A stretch of 64,000 nt of DNA from Sphingobacterium faecale (GTDB lineage Bacteria > Bacteroidota > Bacteroidia > Sphingobacteriales > Sphingobacteriaceae): positions 1 to 64,000 of the forward strand of contig NZ_JAERTY010000011.1 in the NCBI RefSeq assembly GCF_016746095.1, in the 5' to 3' direction. The position numbers and the translations under genes were made by a program. The notes under the pieces are model-generated. The model saw only the letters and a program-made list of their open reading frames with translations. It ran no database searches and had not been told where the DNA came from. Numbering within the stretch: position 1 is the stretch's first letter; every line of letters starts with the position of its first letter. Positions 31,572-41,572 of this stretch are shown here, in pieces.

Positions 31572-34500
31572 ATGAATAATAACTTTTATGTCCATAAAAA
31601 GGGGTTGATAAGCTCTTTTTTATGCAACAGGAGAGTTTGTCAACTCATTGTCCGCATGAAGATCATTTTTGCAATGCTGCTTCTTTTTATGATGCAATCC
31701 AAAGCAGATATCCGCGCACAATATATCAATCTATCCGTCAGACAGGCATCGCTACAGCAGGTGATGACCGAAGTCCGGAAACAGAGCGGTTACAACTTTG
31801 TCTTTCGCCAGGATGTAATGGAAAAGGCGAAAGCGGTGACCGTAAAGATTGAGAATAGAAAGCTCGAAGAGGCCTTGGAACTGATCTTGCAAAAGCAAGA
31901 AATTAACTACGATATCGTAGGGAAATCTATTATTCTATCTCCCCGTGTACCTCAGGGAAAGGATAACCCACGTCTTATGGAAACGGGGGATCTGCTCCAA
32001 CAGAAGATACGTGGACGGGTGGTCAATACACAGGGACAGCCTTTGGTAGGTGCTACCATTTATGTCCTGGATGCACAGGGCGCCCGTACCGGACGGCAAT
32101 GGCAGTCCGATAGTGATGGCGGATTTGTCCTGCCTGGAGATAACGAAGGTGCCCTGCTGGAGATTTCTTACCTGGGCCATGCCGCGCAACGTATACGCGC
32201 GAAGTATGACCTGGGGGATGTCAAACTGATAGCCGTATCCGAAGAGGTCAATGAGGTCTCGGTGGTGGTCAATACGGGCTATCAGCGGCTGCCAAAAGAT
32301 AGGAGCTCGGGATCCTTTGGAAGGGCCTCGGTAGCGATTATGAAAGACCGTAACTACTCGACTGATATATTGAGACAGCTCGATGGTCTGGTACCCGGAC
32401 TGACGGTCAATGGGGCTCCCGGAGCAGATCCGGTGCTGATCAGAGGGCTCACCTCGATCAATGCCAACCGTAGTCCGCTGGTCGTGGTCGATGGTCTGCC
32501 TCTCGATGATATCAGTGCGCTGAATGTACAGGATGTGGAAGACGTAACCGTGCTGAAGGATGCAACAGCAGCTTCTATATGGGGAGCAAGGGCGGCCAAT
32601 GGGGTGATCGTGATTACCACCAAAAGCGGTACGGCCTCGGGCAAAATGAAAGTCGAATATAACGGTTATGTGAATTTTCAGGGGAGACCCGATTATAAAT
32701 ATAACCGCATGATGAGCAGTGCACAGTTTGTAAAAACAGCTGAAGAGGTGTTCGATCCGGTTACGAATCCATGGGCGACGATGAGCCAGGATTATTACCT
32801 GATGCCGCATGAGCTGGTCTTGTATGACCGCGAAAGAGGGCTGTTGAGCGAGCAGGAGACCCAGGTAAAACTGGATAGCCTGGGCGCTATAAATAACAGA
32901 AGCCAGATTAACGATCTATGGGTGCGTAATAGCTTGCTCACCAATCAGTTTGTGTCGTTAAGTAACGGCACCGAACGGTACCGTTGGTATGGATCGGCTA
33001 CGTATACCAATACGGTATCTAATACCGTGGGTGAGCTCAACGATCGCTACAAGCTGAATATCCGTCAGGACTTTGCGCCGGGTAAACGCGTCAGGTTTCA
33101 CCTGATTACGGACCTATCCATGGGAAGAAACCAAAGCAAACGTCCGTTTGGAACGGGTAGCAATTATTTACCTTATCAGCTATTCCGTGACGGACAGGGC
33201 AACCCCTTGGATCTGAACTACCTGAAATTTGCCAATGAAGATATCCGGCAGCTGCGGGAAGAACAGACGGGTATCGGTCTGCGCTATAACCCGATCGAAG
33301 AGTATGACCATGGTTATTCGAGCAGCAGACAGGCCCTCGCACGTACTTTGGGTGGTCTGAATATCAATATCTGGGATGGACTAAGCTTTGAAGGGCTATA
33401 CGGCTTTGTGTATGGGCACGACCGCAGCCACTCGGAAGAAATGGAAGAAAGCTTTACGACACGCTATAAGGCGGCGACTATGACCGCACCACCTAAGCAG
33501 GCCGGTGGGGAGGTCGTACGCTATATACCGAAGGAAGGCAGTATATATACCCTCAATAATAGGGATGCACAACAATGGACGGTGCGCAATCAGTTGCAGT
33601 ACCAAAAGGAATTTGGCGATCATGCGGTAAGTGCGCTGTTGGGACAGGAGGCCCAGGAACAGCGCGGGATCAGCGAACGCTCGCGCCTGTTTGGCTATAA
33701 TCCCCAGACACTGACCTATGCTACCGTCGACTATCCGGCTTTACTGAGCTCGGAGGGAATAGCCGGCGGTTATTTTGGTAGGATATCGCTCAGCAATGAC
33801 GATAGACCTTTTCGTCAGGAAGATAATCAGACCAGATTTGTATCCTACTACGGTAATGCGAGCTATGCTTATAAAAACCGCTATGTATGGAATGGTACAT
33901 TGCGTAAAGATGAGTCCAATCTATTTGGTAAAGATAAGGCTGCCCAGAATAGAGCGATATGGAGTGTGGGCGGTAAATGGAATATCTCTAAAGAAGCCTT
34001 TATGACGGATGTGAGGGCGATAAACAGCCTTTCGTTGCGGATGACTTATGGCTTGTCGGGCAATTCACCAGCGCCGGGTACGGCTGCCTCATACGATATA
34101 CTCGCAGGTGAACACTGGAATGAGGCACCCGGTGGACTGGTATTGGAGGTGGTAGTACCGGGCAACCCTGGACTGACATGGGAGTCGACATCTACCCGTA
34201 ATATCGGTGTGGATTTTGAATTGTTCAATCAGGTGTTGTCGGGATCGCTGGATTATTACGATAAGAAGACGACCGGGCTGATCGGTATCTATCCGGTGAA
34301 TATGCTGACCGGGCAAAGTAGTACCACCGGAAACCTGGGGGATATGGATAATAAGGGGTTTGAAATGGCGCTGAATTCGCGTAATATCAGTACGCCGGAT
34401 TTTAGCTGGAATACCATGCTGGTAATGTCTTACAACAAAAACAAATTAATACGCATCGAGGACAATGGTACCTCGAGTACAGCGATGTTTAGAGCCGGAT

Positions 34501-35138
34501 ATCCGACCTATGCTGTATTTGCTTACAACTATCAGGGACTTAATGAATTGGGCGATCCGATCATACAGTTGGCGAATGGGGAGCGGACAAGTGACCGGGT
34601 GCCGACGACGGTAGACGATGTGGTGTTTAAAGGAACTACCCAGCCGGTATGGAATGGGGGATTTTCTAATAGAATAAGGTATAAGCAATTTGGCTTTGAT
34701 GTGCACGCCGTGTATAATTTTGGACATGTCTTCCGTAGGCCTGTAGTGATACCGTTTAGCAGTGCCCGCTTTACAACGAATATACCGGTAGAATTTGAAA
34801 ATAGATGGAAAAATCCTGGTGATGAACGCCATACGGATATCCCATCGCATGTCCCTTCGAATAGCATAAATAGCAGCAGAAGAAATGTGGACTACTACCG
34901 TATGGGCACCTCAAACGTGCTGAATGCTTCATTTGTCAAAATCCGGGATATCGGGTTCTCTTACGAACTTCCACAGGAGCTGATCACCAAGGCTAAAATG
35001 GAAAAAATATCATTCCGGGCGCAGATGCATAACGTGATGCTGTGGAAAGCCAATAAGGCCCACATAGATCCGGAAATTATGGGCGGTACGCCTACCAACC
35101 GGAATACGGTATCGATCGCGCTACGTGCTAATTTTTAA
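31572..35138 (+). CDS. SusC/RagA-family TonB-dependent transporter with STN domain (locus 3)
   Basis: 1188 residues. The N-terminal basic stretch before the hydrophobic core (VHKKGLISSFLCNRR, then MKIIFAMLLLFMM) is usual for this family, so I keep the first ATG. Signal peptide to about 50 (DIRAQ), STN domain about 52-120, carboxypeptidase-regulatory-like domain about 146-212, plug about 235-350 (DATAASIWGARAANGV), then barrel. It can signal to the FecR upstream. A 291-codon antisense frame inside the gene has no support. Confidence 0.93.
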   Translation: MNNNFYVHKKGLISSFLCNRRVCQLIVRMKIIFAMLLLFMMQSKADIRAQYINLSVRQASLQQVMTEVRKQSGYNFVFRQDVMEKAKAVTVKIENRKLEEALELILQKQEINYDIVGKSIILSPRVPQGKDNPRLMETGDLLQQKIRGRVVNTQGQPLVGATIYVLDAQGARTGRQWQSDSDGGFVLPGDNEGALLEISYLGHAAQRIRAKYDLGDVKLIAVSEEVNEVSVVVNTGYQRLPKDRSSGSFGRASVAIMKDRNYSTDILRQLDGLVPGLTVNGAPGADPVLIRGLTSINANRSPLVVVDGLPLDDISALNVQDVEDVTVLKDATAASIWGARAANGVIVITTKSGTASGKMKVEYNGYVNFQGRPDYKYNRMMSSAQFVKTAEEVFDPVTNPWATMSQDYYLMPHELVLYDRERGLLSEQETQVKLDSLGAINNRSQINDLWVRNSLLTNQFVSLSNGTERYRWYGSATYTNTVSNTVGELNDRYKLNIRQDFAPGKRVRFHLITDLSMGRNQSKRPFGTGSNYLPYQLFRDGQGNPLDLNYLKFANEDIRQLREEQTGIGLRYNPIEEYDHGYSSSRQALARTLGGLNINIWDGLSFEGLYGFVYGHDRSHSEEMEESFTTRYKAATMTAPPKQAGGEVVRYIPKEGSIYTLNNRDAQQWTVRNQLQYQKEFGDHAVSALLGQEAQEQRGISERSRLFGYNPQTLTYATVDYPALLSSEGIAGGYFGRISLSNDDRPFRQEDNQTRFVSYYGNASYAYKNRYVWNGTLRKDESNLFGKDKAAQNRAIWSVGGKWNISKEAFMTDVRAINSLSLRMTYGLSGNSPAPGTAASYDILAGEHWNEAPGGLVLEVVVPGNPGLTWESTSTRNIGVDFELFNQVLSGSLDYYDKKTTGLIGIYPVNMLTGQSSTTGNLGDMDNKGFEMALNSRNISTPDFSWNTMLVMSYNKNKLIRIEDNGTSSTAMFRAGYPTYAVFAYNYQGLNELGDPIIQLANGERTSDRVPTTVDDVVFKGTTQPVWNGGFSNRIRYKQFGFDVHAVYNFGHVFRRPVVIPFSSARFTTNIPVEFENRWKNPGDERHTDIPSHVPSNSINSSRRNVDYYRMGTSNVLNASFVKIRDIGFSYELPQELITKAKMEKISFRAQMHNVMLWKANKAHIDPEIMGGTPTNRNTVSIALRANF

Positions 35139-35150
35139 TGAAAGCTGGTT

Positions 35151-36596
35151 ATGAAACTGAAAAATAATAGTATACTATATATACTCCTTGTAGCAGGAGC
35201 GCTGGGATGTATATCCTGCAAAAGAGAATTCTTAGAAATAACACCGAAAGGAAGTCTCATCGCCGAGAAAACAAGTGATTACAATGCCCTGTACAATAAT
35301 ATGATGCTCAGTGCTTCGGCCGAGTCGACGCTCTATCTGGCAGATGATGTCTGTAGTCTGTTGCCGACCTATACGTCCAATAGTGTATTGGCACAACGGC
35401 TCTTTACATTTGCAGATGATCTCTACGACGAAGATGAGACGCCTAATATGATCAGTATATGGCTGAAGTCCATATACAGTATGAACAAGATCGTGCATGA
35501 GGTCATGGATTCTAAAGGAGGCACAGAAGCGGAAAAAAGAGGATTATTGGCGGAGGCAAGGGCATCGCGTGCGCTTTTACACTTTTATCTGGTTAATCTG
35601 TATGGACAGCCCTACAATGAAGCTACTGCGGCGACTGATCTGGGCTTTCCCATCATTGATACCTATGATCTGACCCGTAAGGATTTTGAACGGCACACGG
35701 TCGCTCAGGTCTATGATTTTGTCTGTGATGAGTTGAAAGCATCCCTGACCGATCTGCCGGGAAAGATCTCGCACCGGTATAGGATGTCGGCTGCTGCCGC
35801 CAATGCCTACCTGGGAAGGGTACTGGTCTACCGCGGCCGCTACGCCGAGGCAAGGCCTTATCTGGAAGCTGCGCTGGAAGGTGCCAAGAATGCATCTATC
35901 CCGGTCGGCCTATTTGACTATCATGTCGAAACCAAAGCAGGTGGCGCGTATGCACCCGGATTGTTTGGCCCTACAGTTGTCGATGCGAACAATTTTAAAG
36001 AAGGAATGCATGTCATGCCTTTCAGCATATCGACTAATCTGATTTTTTTCTCGGCCTCTTATTATATTCCTAAAGCAGTGATCGATGAATATACGCCGTC
36101 GGATCTGCGCAGAGTATTTCTGACCTATACCAACTATGCACAGACAAAGCCATTTGCAAATGGTATGGCCCGTATTTTTGGAAGGACGAATAGTTTCTTT
36201 TTCGGCGCTAATATTTCGGATGTCAATTTGTTGCTGGCCGAGGTGTATACCCGCGAAAATAAGCTGGAGAAAGGAGCCGGATTGTTGGTCGATTTTAGAA
36301 AAAACCGAATGGATGCCCAGCAGGCTAATGTCGCAACGGGGATCGGGCAAAAGGAGCTTCTGCACGAAATTATTAAAGAGCGTAAGCTGGAGTTTCTGGG
36401 CATAGGAGACCGCTGGTTTACGATACGCCGGTTGAGCGTAGATCCCTTATTCCCGGAGATAGCAAATTATAAGCATGTGCTTTATAATGCGGATGGTACC
36501 GTATCCAAGGAATATCCTTTGCGTAAACAAAGATTAACGATGCGCCTGCCCTTGAAAATGATGCTGGAAAATCCGGGCATGCCACAAAACGATTAA
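35151..36596 (+). CDS. SusD/RagB-family lipoprotein (locus 3)
   Basis: 481 residues with lipoprotein signal (LLVAGALGC) and the SusD start REFLEITPKGSLIAEKTSDYN. The C-terminal part has IIKERKLEFLGIGDRWFTIRRL, differing from the RWSDIRRLN end of loci 1 and 2. It is 12 bp downstream of susC and forms the surface lid of that transporter. Confidence 0.88.
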   Translation: MKLKNNSILYILLVAGALGCISCKREFLEITPKGSLIAEKTSDYNALYNNMMLSASAESTLYLADDVCSLLPTYTSNSVLAQRLFTFADDLYDEDETPNMISIWLKSIYSMNKIVHEVMDSKGGTEAEKRGLLAEARASRALLHFYLVNLYGQPYNEATAATDLGFPIIDTYDLTRKDFERHTVAQVYDFVCDELKASLTDLPGKISHRYRMSAAAANAYLGRVLVYRGRYAEARPYLEAALEGAKNASIPVGLFDYHVETKAGGAYAPGLFGPTVVDANNFKEGMHVMPFSISTNLIFFSASYYIPKAVIDEYTPSDLRRVFLTYTNYAQTKPFANGMARIFGRTNSFFFGANISDVNLLLAEVYTRENKLEKGAGLLVDFRKNRMDAQQANVATGIGQKELLHEIIKERKLEFLGIGDRWFTIRRLSVDPLFPEIANYKHVLYNADGTVSKEYPLRKQRLTMRLPLKMMLENPGMPQND

Positions 36597-36642
36597 TAAA
36601 AGAATAAAATGAAATGACCATTAAAGAAAAAGTAATACACCT

Positions 36643-37932
36643 ATGAATATATTGTTAAAATGTATAAGATTCGTCTTTTGTGCAATGGGTCCCCTGTGGA
36701 TATTGTTTTCTTCTGGATATGCCCAACAGCCGTTGGACAGCAGCGGCAATGAAGGTGTACGGTTTGAGAAAGACCTGACTTGGAGTGAATTGTTTAAGAA
36801 GGCCGAGGCAGAGCAGAAAATGGTGCTCTTTGAAGTGTATACGACTTGGTGTGCACCCTGTAAGCATTTGGAAGCTAATGTGTATCCGGTGAAGGAAGTG
36901 GGAGACTTTTTTAATAAACACTTTGTGAATTTTAAAATACAGATGGACCGCAAAGATACGGACGATGCCTATACGAAGAGCCGCTATGCGCTGGCCGATA
37001 GTCTGAAGTCGGTCTTTGATATCCGCGTATTCCCGACTTTCTTTTTTTTGAATAGCAAGGGGGAATTAATGCATGTGATGACTGGGGCAGGTGATCCTAT
37101 TCCCGAATTTTTAGCCCGTATCGCCGAAGGTATACATCCGGAGACCCAATATTACACGCGTGTAAAAGCCTTTGAAAGTCTGGCGGCTCCGGATACGGCA
37201 ACCGTTAGAACAATGACTGAGCTGGCCGCTAAAAAGTATGACTGGGACCGTGTAAAGCAGTATAGTGCGGTTTATTTTGACATCGTAGGGAATCAGGTGG
37301 ATCATAATATACTGGCTTTTGCTAAAGCTTTTAATAGAGAATCGGATTATAAGTCCTTTTCATGGCTGATCGATCACCGCAAGGAAATTGATGCCTTGAC
37401 GGAACGAGGATACGCTGACCGGCTGGTGATGGATGTACTATTGAAAGAGGAATTTTATAAGTCACCTCAATATAGTGCTGAAAAAGTCGACTGGAAACTT
37501 TTCAGGAAGAATCTGAAGGTCAAATATCCTTATTATGCGGATATGTTTACCGCTTATGCCAAGGTACAGCACAGCACCAATCGGGAAGACTGGGATAGGT
37601 ATGCGAACGAGTTGACACGGTATATGAAAAAATACGTAGACTATACACCTGTCGATGGCCTGAAGACCTTCTCTTGGTTGCTGGTGAGGCATGTAGACAA
37701 GCGGGACCTGCTGGAACAGGCGCTCACCTGGATGCCTAGGGTGTATATGGAGGAAGATAACTATATCAATAGACAGACAGAGGCTTGTCTATTGTATAAG
37801 GTGGGACGTACCGAAGAGGCCATAAAGGTGCAGGAAAAAGTCATAGCGGATGCGCATGAATACCGGAAGTCGCTTTTTCAGGGAAAGCTGGATAGAATGA
37901 AAGAGGGGAAACCCTTGTTTGATAATCCTTAA
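36643..37932 (+). CDS. Exported thioredoxin-family protein (locus 3)
   Basis: 429 residues with a signal peptide (to about 28, SSGYAQ). A thioredoxin_7/DUF255-like domain (about 42-140) carries CAPC (Cys70, Cys73) in VLFEVYTTWCAPCKHLEAN and a cis-Pro loop in IRVFPTFFFLNSKGE. The remaining 290 residues are helical, repeat-like and unassigned (YAKVQHSTNREDWDRYANELT, RTEEAIKVQEKVIADAHEY) and may be TPR-like. It closes locus 3, ahead of a clear terminator. It is the third exported thiol-redox protein tied to a SusCD locus in this window. Confidence 0.8.
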   Translation: MNILLKCIRFVFCAMGPLWILFSSGYAQQPLDSSGNEGVRFEKDLTWSELFKKAEAEQKMVLFEVYTTWCAPCKHLEANVYPVKEVGDFFNKHFVNFKIQMDRKDTDDAYTKSRYALADSLKSVFDIRVFPTFFFLNSKGELMHVMTGAGDPIPEFLARIAEGIHPETQYYTRVKAFESLAAPDTATVRTMTELAAKKYDWDRVKQYSAVYFDIVGNQVDHNILAFAKAFNRESDYKSFSWLIDHRKEIDALTERGYADRLVMDVLLKEEFYKSPQYSAEKVDWKLFRKNLKVKYPYYADMFTAYAKVQHSTNREDWDRYANELTRYMKKYVDYTPVDGLKTFSWLLVRHVDKRDLLEQALTWMPRVYMEEDNYINRQTEACLLYKVGRTEEAIKVQEKVIADAHEYRKSLFQGKLDRMKEGKPLFDNP

Positions 37933-37960
37933 TCTGAAAAGATAAATAAGAGTTAAAAAG

Positions 37961-37990
37961 AAAAACGCACTATTTAGGTAGTGCGTTTTT
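37961..37990. terminator. Bidirectional terminator of locus 3 and glyS
   Basis: AAAAACGCACT pairs with AGTGCGTTTTT; there are T runs on both strands. It lies between convergent genes. Confidence 0.85.
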
Positions 37991-38022
37991 TATAGGTAAT
38001 GAAGAGCTAATAAGACTGTTCT

Positions 38023-39492
38023 TTACTGGAGCTGATCCAATAAGTTATTCCAGCTTACCAGATCTCCGATAATGCTTCTGAGCTGATCGATAGCAACGCG
38101 CTCTTGTTCCATGCTGTCCCGATGGCGGATCGTTACGGTATTGTCTTCCAGTGTCTGATGGTCTACGGTGATACAGTACGGCGTACCGATGGCATCCTGG
38201 CGACGGTAGCGCTTACCGATAGCATCCTTCTCATCGTATTGCATGTTGAAATCCAATTTCAACTTATTCATAATTTCCCTTGCCTTTTCCGGAAGCCCAT
38301 CTTTCTTTGTTAATGGAAAAATAGCAGCCTTGACCGGAGCTATTGCAGGGTGGAACTTTAATACCACTCTGGAGTCTTGTTTGTCTTCGGTCGACAGATC
38401 TTCGTGTACTAAAGAGTTTGCAAACACCGTTAAGAATAACCGGTCTAACCCTACAGATGTCTCGACGACGTAAGGAATATAGTTCTGGTTGATCTCCGGA
38501 TCGAAGTATTGCATTTTTTTCTTCGAAAACTCCTGATGTTGTTTTAGATCGAAATCCGTACGGGAGTGGATACCTTCCACCTCTTTAAAGCCGAAAGGAA
38601 AATCATACTCAATATCCACAGCAGCATTGGCATAGTGTGCGAGTTTTACGTGATCGTGGTAACGGTATTTGGCTGGATCGGAACCTAGCGCTAAGTGCCA
38701 TTTTAAACGGGTTTCTTTCCATTTTTCGTACCATTCGAGCTCTGTGCCGGGACGTACGAAAAACTGAAGCTCCATCTGCTCAAATTCACGCATACGCATG
38801 ATGAACTGGCGCGCAATGACTTCGTTACGGAAAGCTTTACCGATCTGTGCGATACCAAAAGGAATTTTCATCCGGCCCGTTTTTTGGACATTCAGAAAGT
38901 TTACAAAGATACCCTGTGCCGTCTCCGGACGCAGGTATACCTGCTCAGCACCGTCGGCCATCGCTCCCATTTGGGTCGCAAACATCAGGTTGAACTGTCT
39001 GACTTCGGTCCAGTTCTTGGTCCCGGAAACAGGGCAGACAATATTATGTTCTTCTATAATGGTCTTAAGACGTGGCAGGTCGTCCGCATTAAGCGCATCA
39101 TCCAGATCCTTTTGAAGCTGTGCTGCCTTATCCGATTTGCCATCTTTTTCATAGCGGTCGATTTTATCCTCAATAAGTTGGTCGGCACGATAACGCTTTT
39201 TAGAATCTTTATTGTCGATCATCGGATCGTTAAACCCATCCACGTGTCCAGAGGCTTTCCAGATGGTAGGGTGCATGAAGATAGCGGAATCTATACCGAC
39301 TATATTTTCATTCAACTGCACCATGGATTTCCACCAATAGGTCTTTAGGTTGTTCTTTAACTCAGCACCTAGCTGACCATAATCGTACACAGCACTAAGG
39401 CCATCATAGATCTCGCTCGACTGGAATACGAAGCCGTATTCCTTGGCGTGCGATACTATATTTTTAAATAAATCGTCTGTTTGCTTACTCAT
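38023..39492 (-). CDS. glyS: Glycyl-tRNA synthetase (dimeric type)
   Basis: 489 residues from the second ATG (MSKQTDDLFKNI); a start three codons earlier is possible. Class II synthetase. Motif 2 is in FRNEVIARQFIMRMREFEQME, motif 3 in VETSVGLDRLFLTVF, and YLRPETAQGIFVNF contains the eukaryotic/archaeal-type GlyRS signature. A C-terminal anticodon-binding domain follows (KAAIFPLTKKDGLPEKAREI). It charges tRNA-Gly with glycine. The length is normal for Bacteroidota. Confidence 0.96.
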   Translation of the reverse strand: MSKQTDDLFKNIVSHAKEYGFVFQSSEIYDGLSAVYDYGQLGAELKNNLKTYWWKSMVQLNENIVGIDSAIFMHPTIWKASGHVDGFNDPMIDNKDSKKRYRADQLIEDKIDRYEKDGKSDKAAQLQKDLDDALNADDLPRLKTIIEEHNIVCPVSGTKNWTEVRQFNLMFATQMGAMADGAEQVYLRPETAQGIFVNFLNVQKTGRMKIPFGIAQIGKAFRNEVIARQFIMRMREFEQMELQFFVRPGTELEWYEKWKETRLKWHLALGSDPAKYRYHDHVKLAHYANAAVDIEYDFPFGFKEVEGIHSRTDFDLKQHQEFSKKKMQYFDPEINQNYIPYVVETSVGLDRLFLTVFANSLVHEDLSTEDKQDSRVVLKFHPAIAPVKAAIFPLTKKDGLPEKAREIMNKLKLDFNMQYDEKDAIGKRYRRQDAIGTPYCITVDHQTLEDNTVTIRHRDSMEQERVAIDQLRSIIGDLVSWNNLLDQLQ

Positions 39493-39562
39493 GATAAACA
39501 AATATAGATAAAGGTTACGAAAGCAGCAAAAGTTGAGGGGATTATGGTGGAAAAGAAAGTGC

Positions 39563-39600
39563 CCAAAAAGTCTGATAAAACGTTGCTATTAGACTTTTGG
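39563..39600 (-). terminator. Terminator of locus 4
   Basis: CCAAAAAGTCT and AGACTTTTGG pair with one bulged base; on the minus strand it follows the DUF4998 stop by 24 nt and continues into T-rich sequence. Confidence 0.6.
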
Positions 39601-39624
39601 ACACGCTCCTGGAAAGGTTATTAA

Positions 39625-40305
39625 TTATTCGGGAACTATCATACCATCCGAAGAGGTATAATATACATCTAGGGTTTGTTCCTGCGGCTGGTATGCCGCT
39701 TGGAAGTATACCTTGGTGCCGGTTTTGTAGTTGTCAAGATAAGTCCAATCCGTATCTTTGGGCATCTCGATAATCTGCTGTTTTCCGTCTTTGGTTTCGT
39801 ACGTAATTTTGGTGTAAATAAAATCTTCGCGTACTTCGGGAATCCATTCCAGCCAGGCCCGTCCCCGATCAAACCCACCATCCAAAAATACACGATTGTG
39901 AAGCGTAGCTATATATTCGTCCCCATACACGCGACCGGTAGTCCGTGTAGGGATAGAACGGATATTATATTTATTCTGCGTATATATTTCAAAGTCATAG
40001 GTGGCTTCGGGAATGTCTTCTACGATAATCTGTTTGGCCTGACCGATTTCGTTTTCTTGGATAGAAATAGCAATGGAATCGGCCCTATTGTTCCAGAAAA
40101 TAATCATCTTGTTGACTTGTTGGTCTTTAGAAAGGGTGAAATCCATTGCAAATCTATGGTGGCCGGAGGAATAGCTGAGGTCAGTGATTTTGCCGGGGTA
40201 TACGATGTCTTTATTCTCGACCAGGTCTTTATAATAGTAATCCTCGGGCGTACAGGAGCATAATAGTACATACACGAATACTGTAAATATTGCTGTTTTT
40301 TTCAT
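39625..40305 (-). CDS. DUF4998-type surface lipoprotein (locus 4)
   Basis: 226 residues with lipoprotein signal (VYVLLCSC, then TPEDYYYKDL). The rest is beta-rich with a pattern usual for DUF4998 proteins (YPGKITDLSYSSGHHRFAMDF, VNKMIIFWNNRADSIAI). Such proteins are encoded at the end of SusCD loci and are thought to be surface glycan-binding accessory proteins. It is the last gene of locus 4, 27 bp after the DUF5000-type gene. The ligand is unknown. Confidence 0.72.
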   Translation of the reverse strand: MKKTAIFTVFVYVLLCSCTPEDYYYKDLVENKDIVYPGKITDLSYSSGHHRFAMDFTLSKDQQVNKMIIFWNNRADSIAISIQENEIGQAKQIIVEDIPEATYDFEIYTQNKYNIRSIPTRTTGRVYGDEYIATLHNRVFLDGGFDRGRAWLEWIPEVREDFIYTKITYETKDGKQQIIEMPKDTDWTYLDNYKTGTKVYFQAAYQPQEQTLDVYYTSSDGMIVPE

Positions 40306-40332
40306 TTTTGTATAGCTTTTGAAATTCTATAT

Positions 40333-41529
40333 TTAATTGACTTCGGCGCCGTAAAAGGTGAGTTCGTCTATTCCAGTAAATTGTGAAGACCCTCCCCACA
40401 TGTTGAATACTTTGATTCGGTAGTACCGATATCCACCGGCTTCTCCAGGTATGAAAAAATCCTCGCCTAATACGCAGCCATAGTTACGTAGTTCTTCTGC
40501 TGACATTCCTCCCGGCTTTAAAGATTCAAGATTTGCTAACTTATCCCAACTGTCCCAGCTTCCGTCAAGGTTAGGATTGTTGCTTCCGTATAATTCAAAT
40601 TCGCGCATAGCATAACGTACGAATGCGGAATACCAATAATTGCCGCTCGGACTGCATGGATGATTCATCTTAATGCGACTGAGTTTTGCTTTTATACCTA
40701 TGTCAATAGAAAAGTCGATAGGACCATTATCATTACTCATCCAACCGGTAGTTCCATAATAAAAGTTACCGATCCTACCGTCGAATATGCGTGAGAATAC
40801 CGTATTACTGTTCCATGAAGCGTTGTTGAAAGGGGGGAGTGGAAAACTTGCGAACTTGCTTTTGTCCATTTCAAATTCCTGCAGGGGATGGATCGTCTGG
40901 GTGAGGGTGTCGGAATGATTATCCCAACGGTCGGACACGACAAACTTAAAATCCTGCGGTTGGTTATAACCTGCACGACGAAAGCTTCCTTTGACATCGC
41001 CCGAGAAATGGGTGTAGCTTGTGACGTACCGCCGGACCAAAGGGTCGTAGGTCAGTACGGTGATCCGAATATCTTGCTCGGATGGATTGTCAAAAGTAAC
41101 TGTAAAACCGCTGAAATCATCAAATACATGGAGGTTGTCGAATACATCGCGAAAAGAAGGTTTGGCGACATTGACATTCACAACAAGCGGATCGGACAGT
41201 ACTTCACCCTTCGAAACAGCATAAAAGCGGACAGGATAACTCCCTTCTTTGGTAAAACCATGAAGTACAATTTTATCTTCATACAGAGACGAAGTAATGG
41301 TTACTTCTTTTCCGGGTTTTACGGTATAGACAGCTTTGACATAGGTAAAGTCCTTATTCTGGGGGGCTTTGAATGTGATTTCAGAACCACCTGCTATCTC
41401 TTGTTGCGAGACAATGGTAATCTGATCCGGTTGGCTCCCTGTCGAAATCGGCTGATTGGCCAGCTCTTCTTTACAGGAAAAAAAGATAGCGAGGGTCACC
41501 AGGATAATACTATATAGATAAGTTTTCAT
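40333..41529 (-). CDS. DUF4959/DUF5126/DUF5000-type surface lipoprotein (locus 4)
   Basis: 398 residues with lipoprotein signal (TLAIFFSC). Three beta domains in order: an N-terminal Ig-like part (about 30-120), a middle part (about 120-230) and a C-terminal discoidin/F5-8C-like domain (about 245-395) with WMSNDNGPIDFSIDIG, YWYSAFVRYAMREFELYGS and AGGYRYYRIKVFNMWGGS. The last domain is a likely carbohydrate-binding module on the cell surface. Together with DUF4998 it suggests that locus 4 takes up a glycan, although no glycoside hydrolase is encoded in the window. Confidence 0.75.
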   Translation of the reverse strand: MKTYLYSIILVTLAIFFSCKEELANQPISTGSQPDQITIVSQQEIAGGSEITFKAPQNKDFTYVKAVYTVKPGKEVTITSSLYEDKIVLHGFTKEGSYPVRFYAVSKGEVLSDPLVVNVNVAKPSFRDVFDNLHVFDDFSGFTVTFDNPSEQDIRITVLTYDPLVRRYVTSYTHFSGDVKGSFRRAGYNQPQDFKFVVSDRWDNHSDTLTQTIHPLQEFEMDKSKFASFPLPPFNNASWNSNTVFSRIFDGRIGNFYYGTTGWMSNDNGPIDFSIDIGIKAKLSRIKMNHPCSPSGNYWYSAFVRYAMREFELYGSNNPNLDGSWDSWDKLANLESLKPGGMSAEELRNYGCVLGEDFFIPGEAGGYRYYRIKVFNMWGGSSQFTGIDELTFYGAEVN

Positions 41530-41572
41530 TTTTGACGTGTTTTAAATGTGCTTTAATAGCTTTTCTATCTAT

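Noticed and set aside
31935..32810. 291-codon ORF antisense to locus 3 susC
   Set aside because: The sense strand encodes an unmistakable SusC; the antisense frame is Ile/His/Arg-rich shadow sequence.
40888..41517. 209-codon ORF antisense to the DUF5000-type gene
   Set aside because: The sense gene has a lipoprotein signal and recognisable domains; the antisense frame has none.
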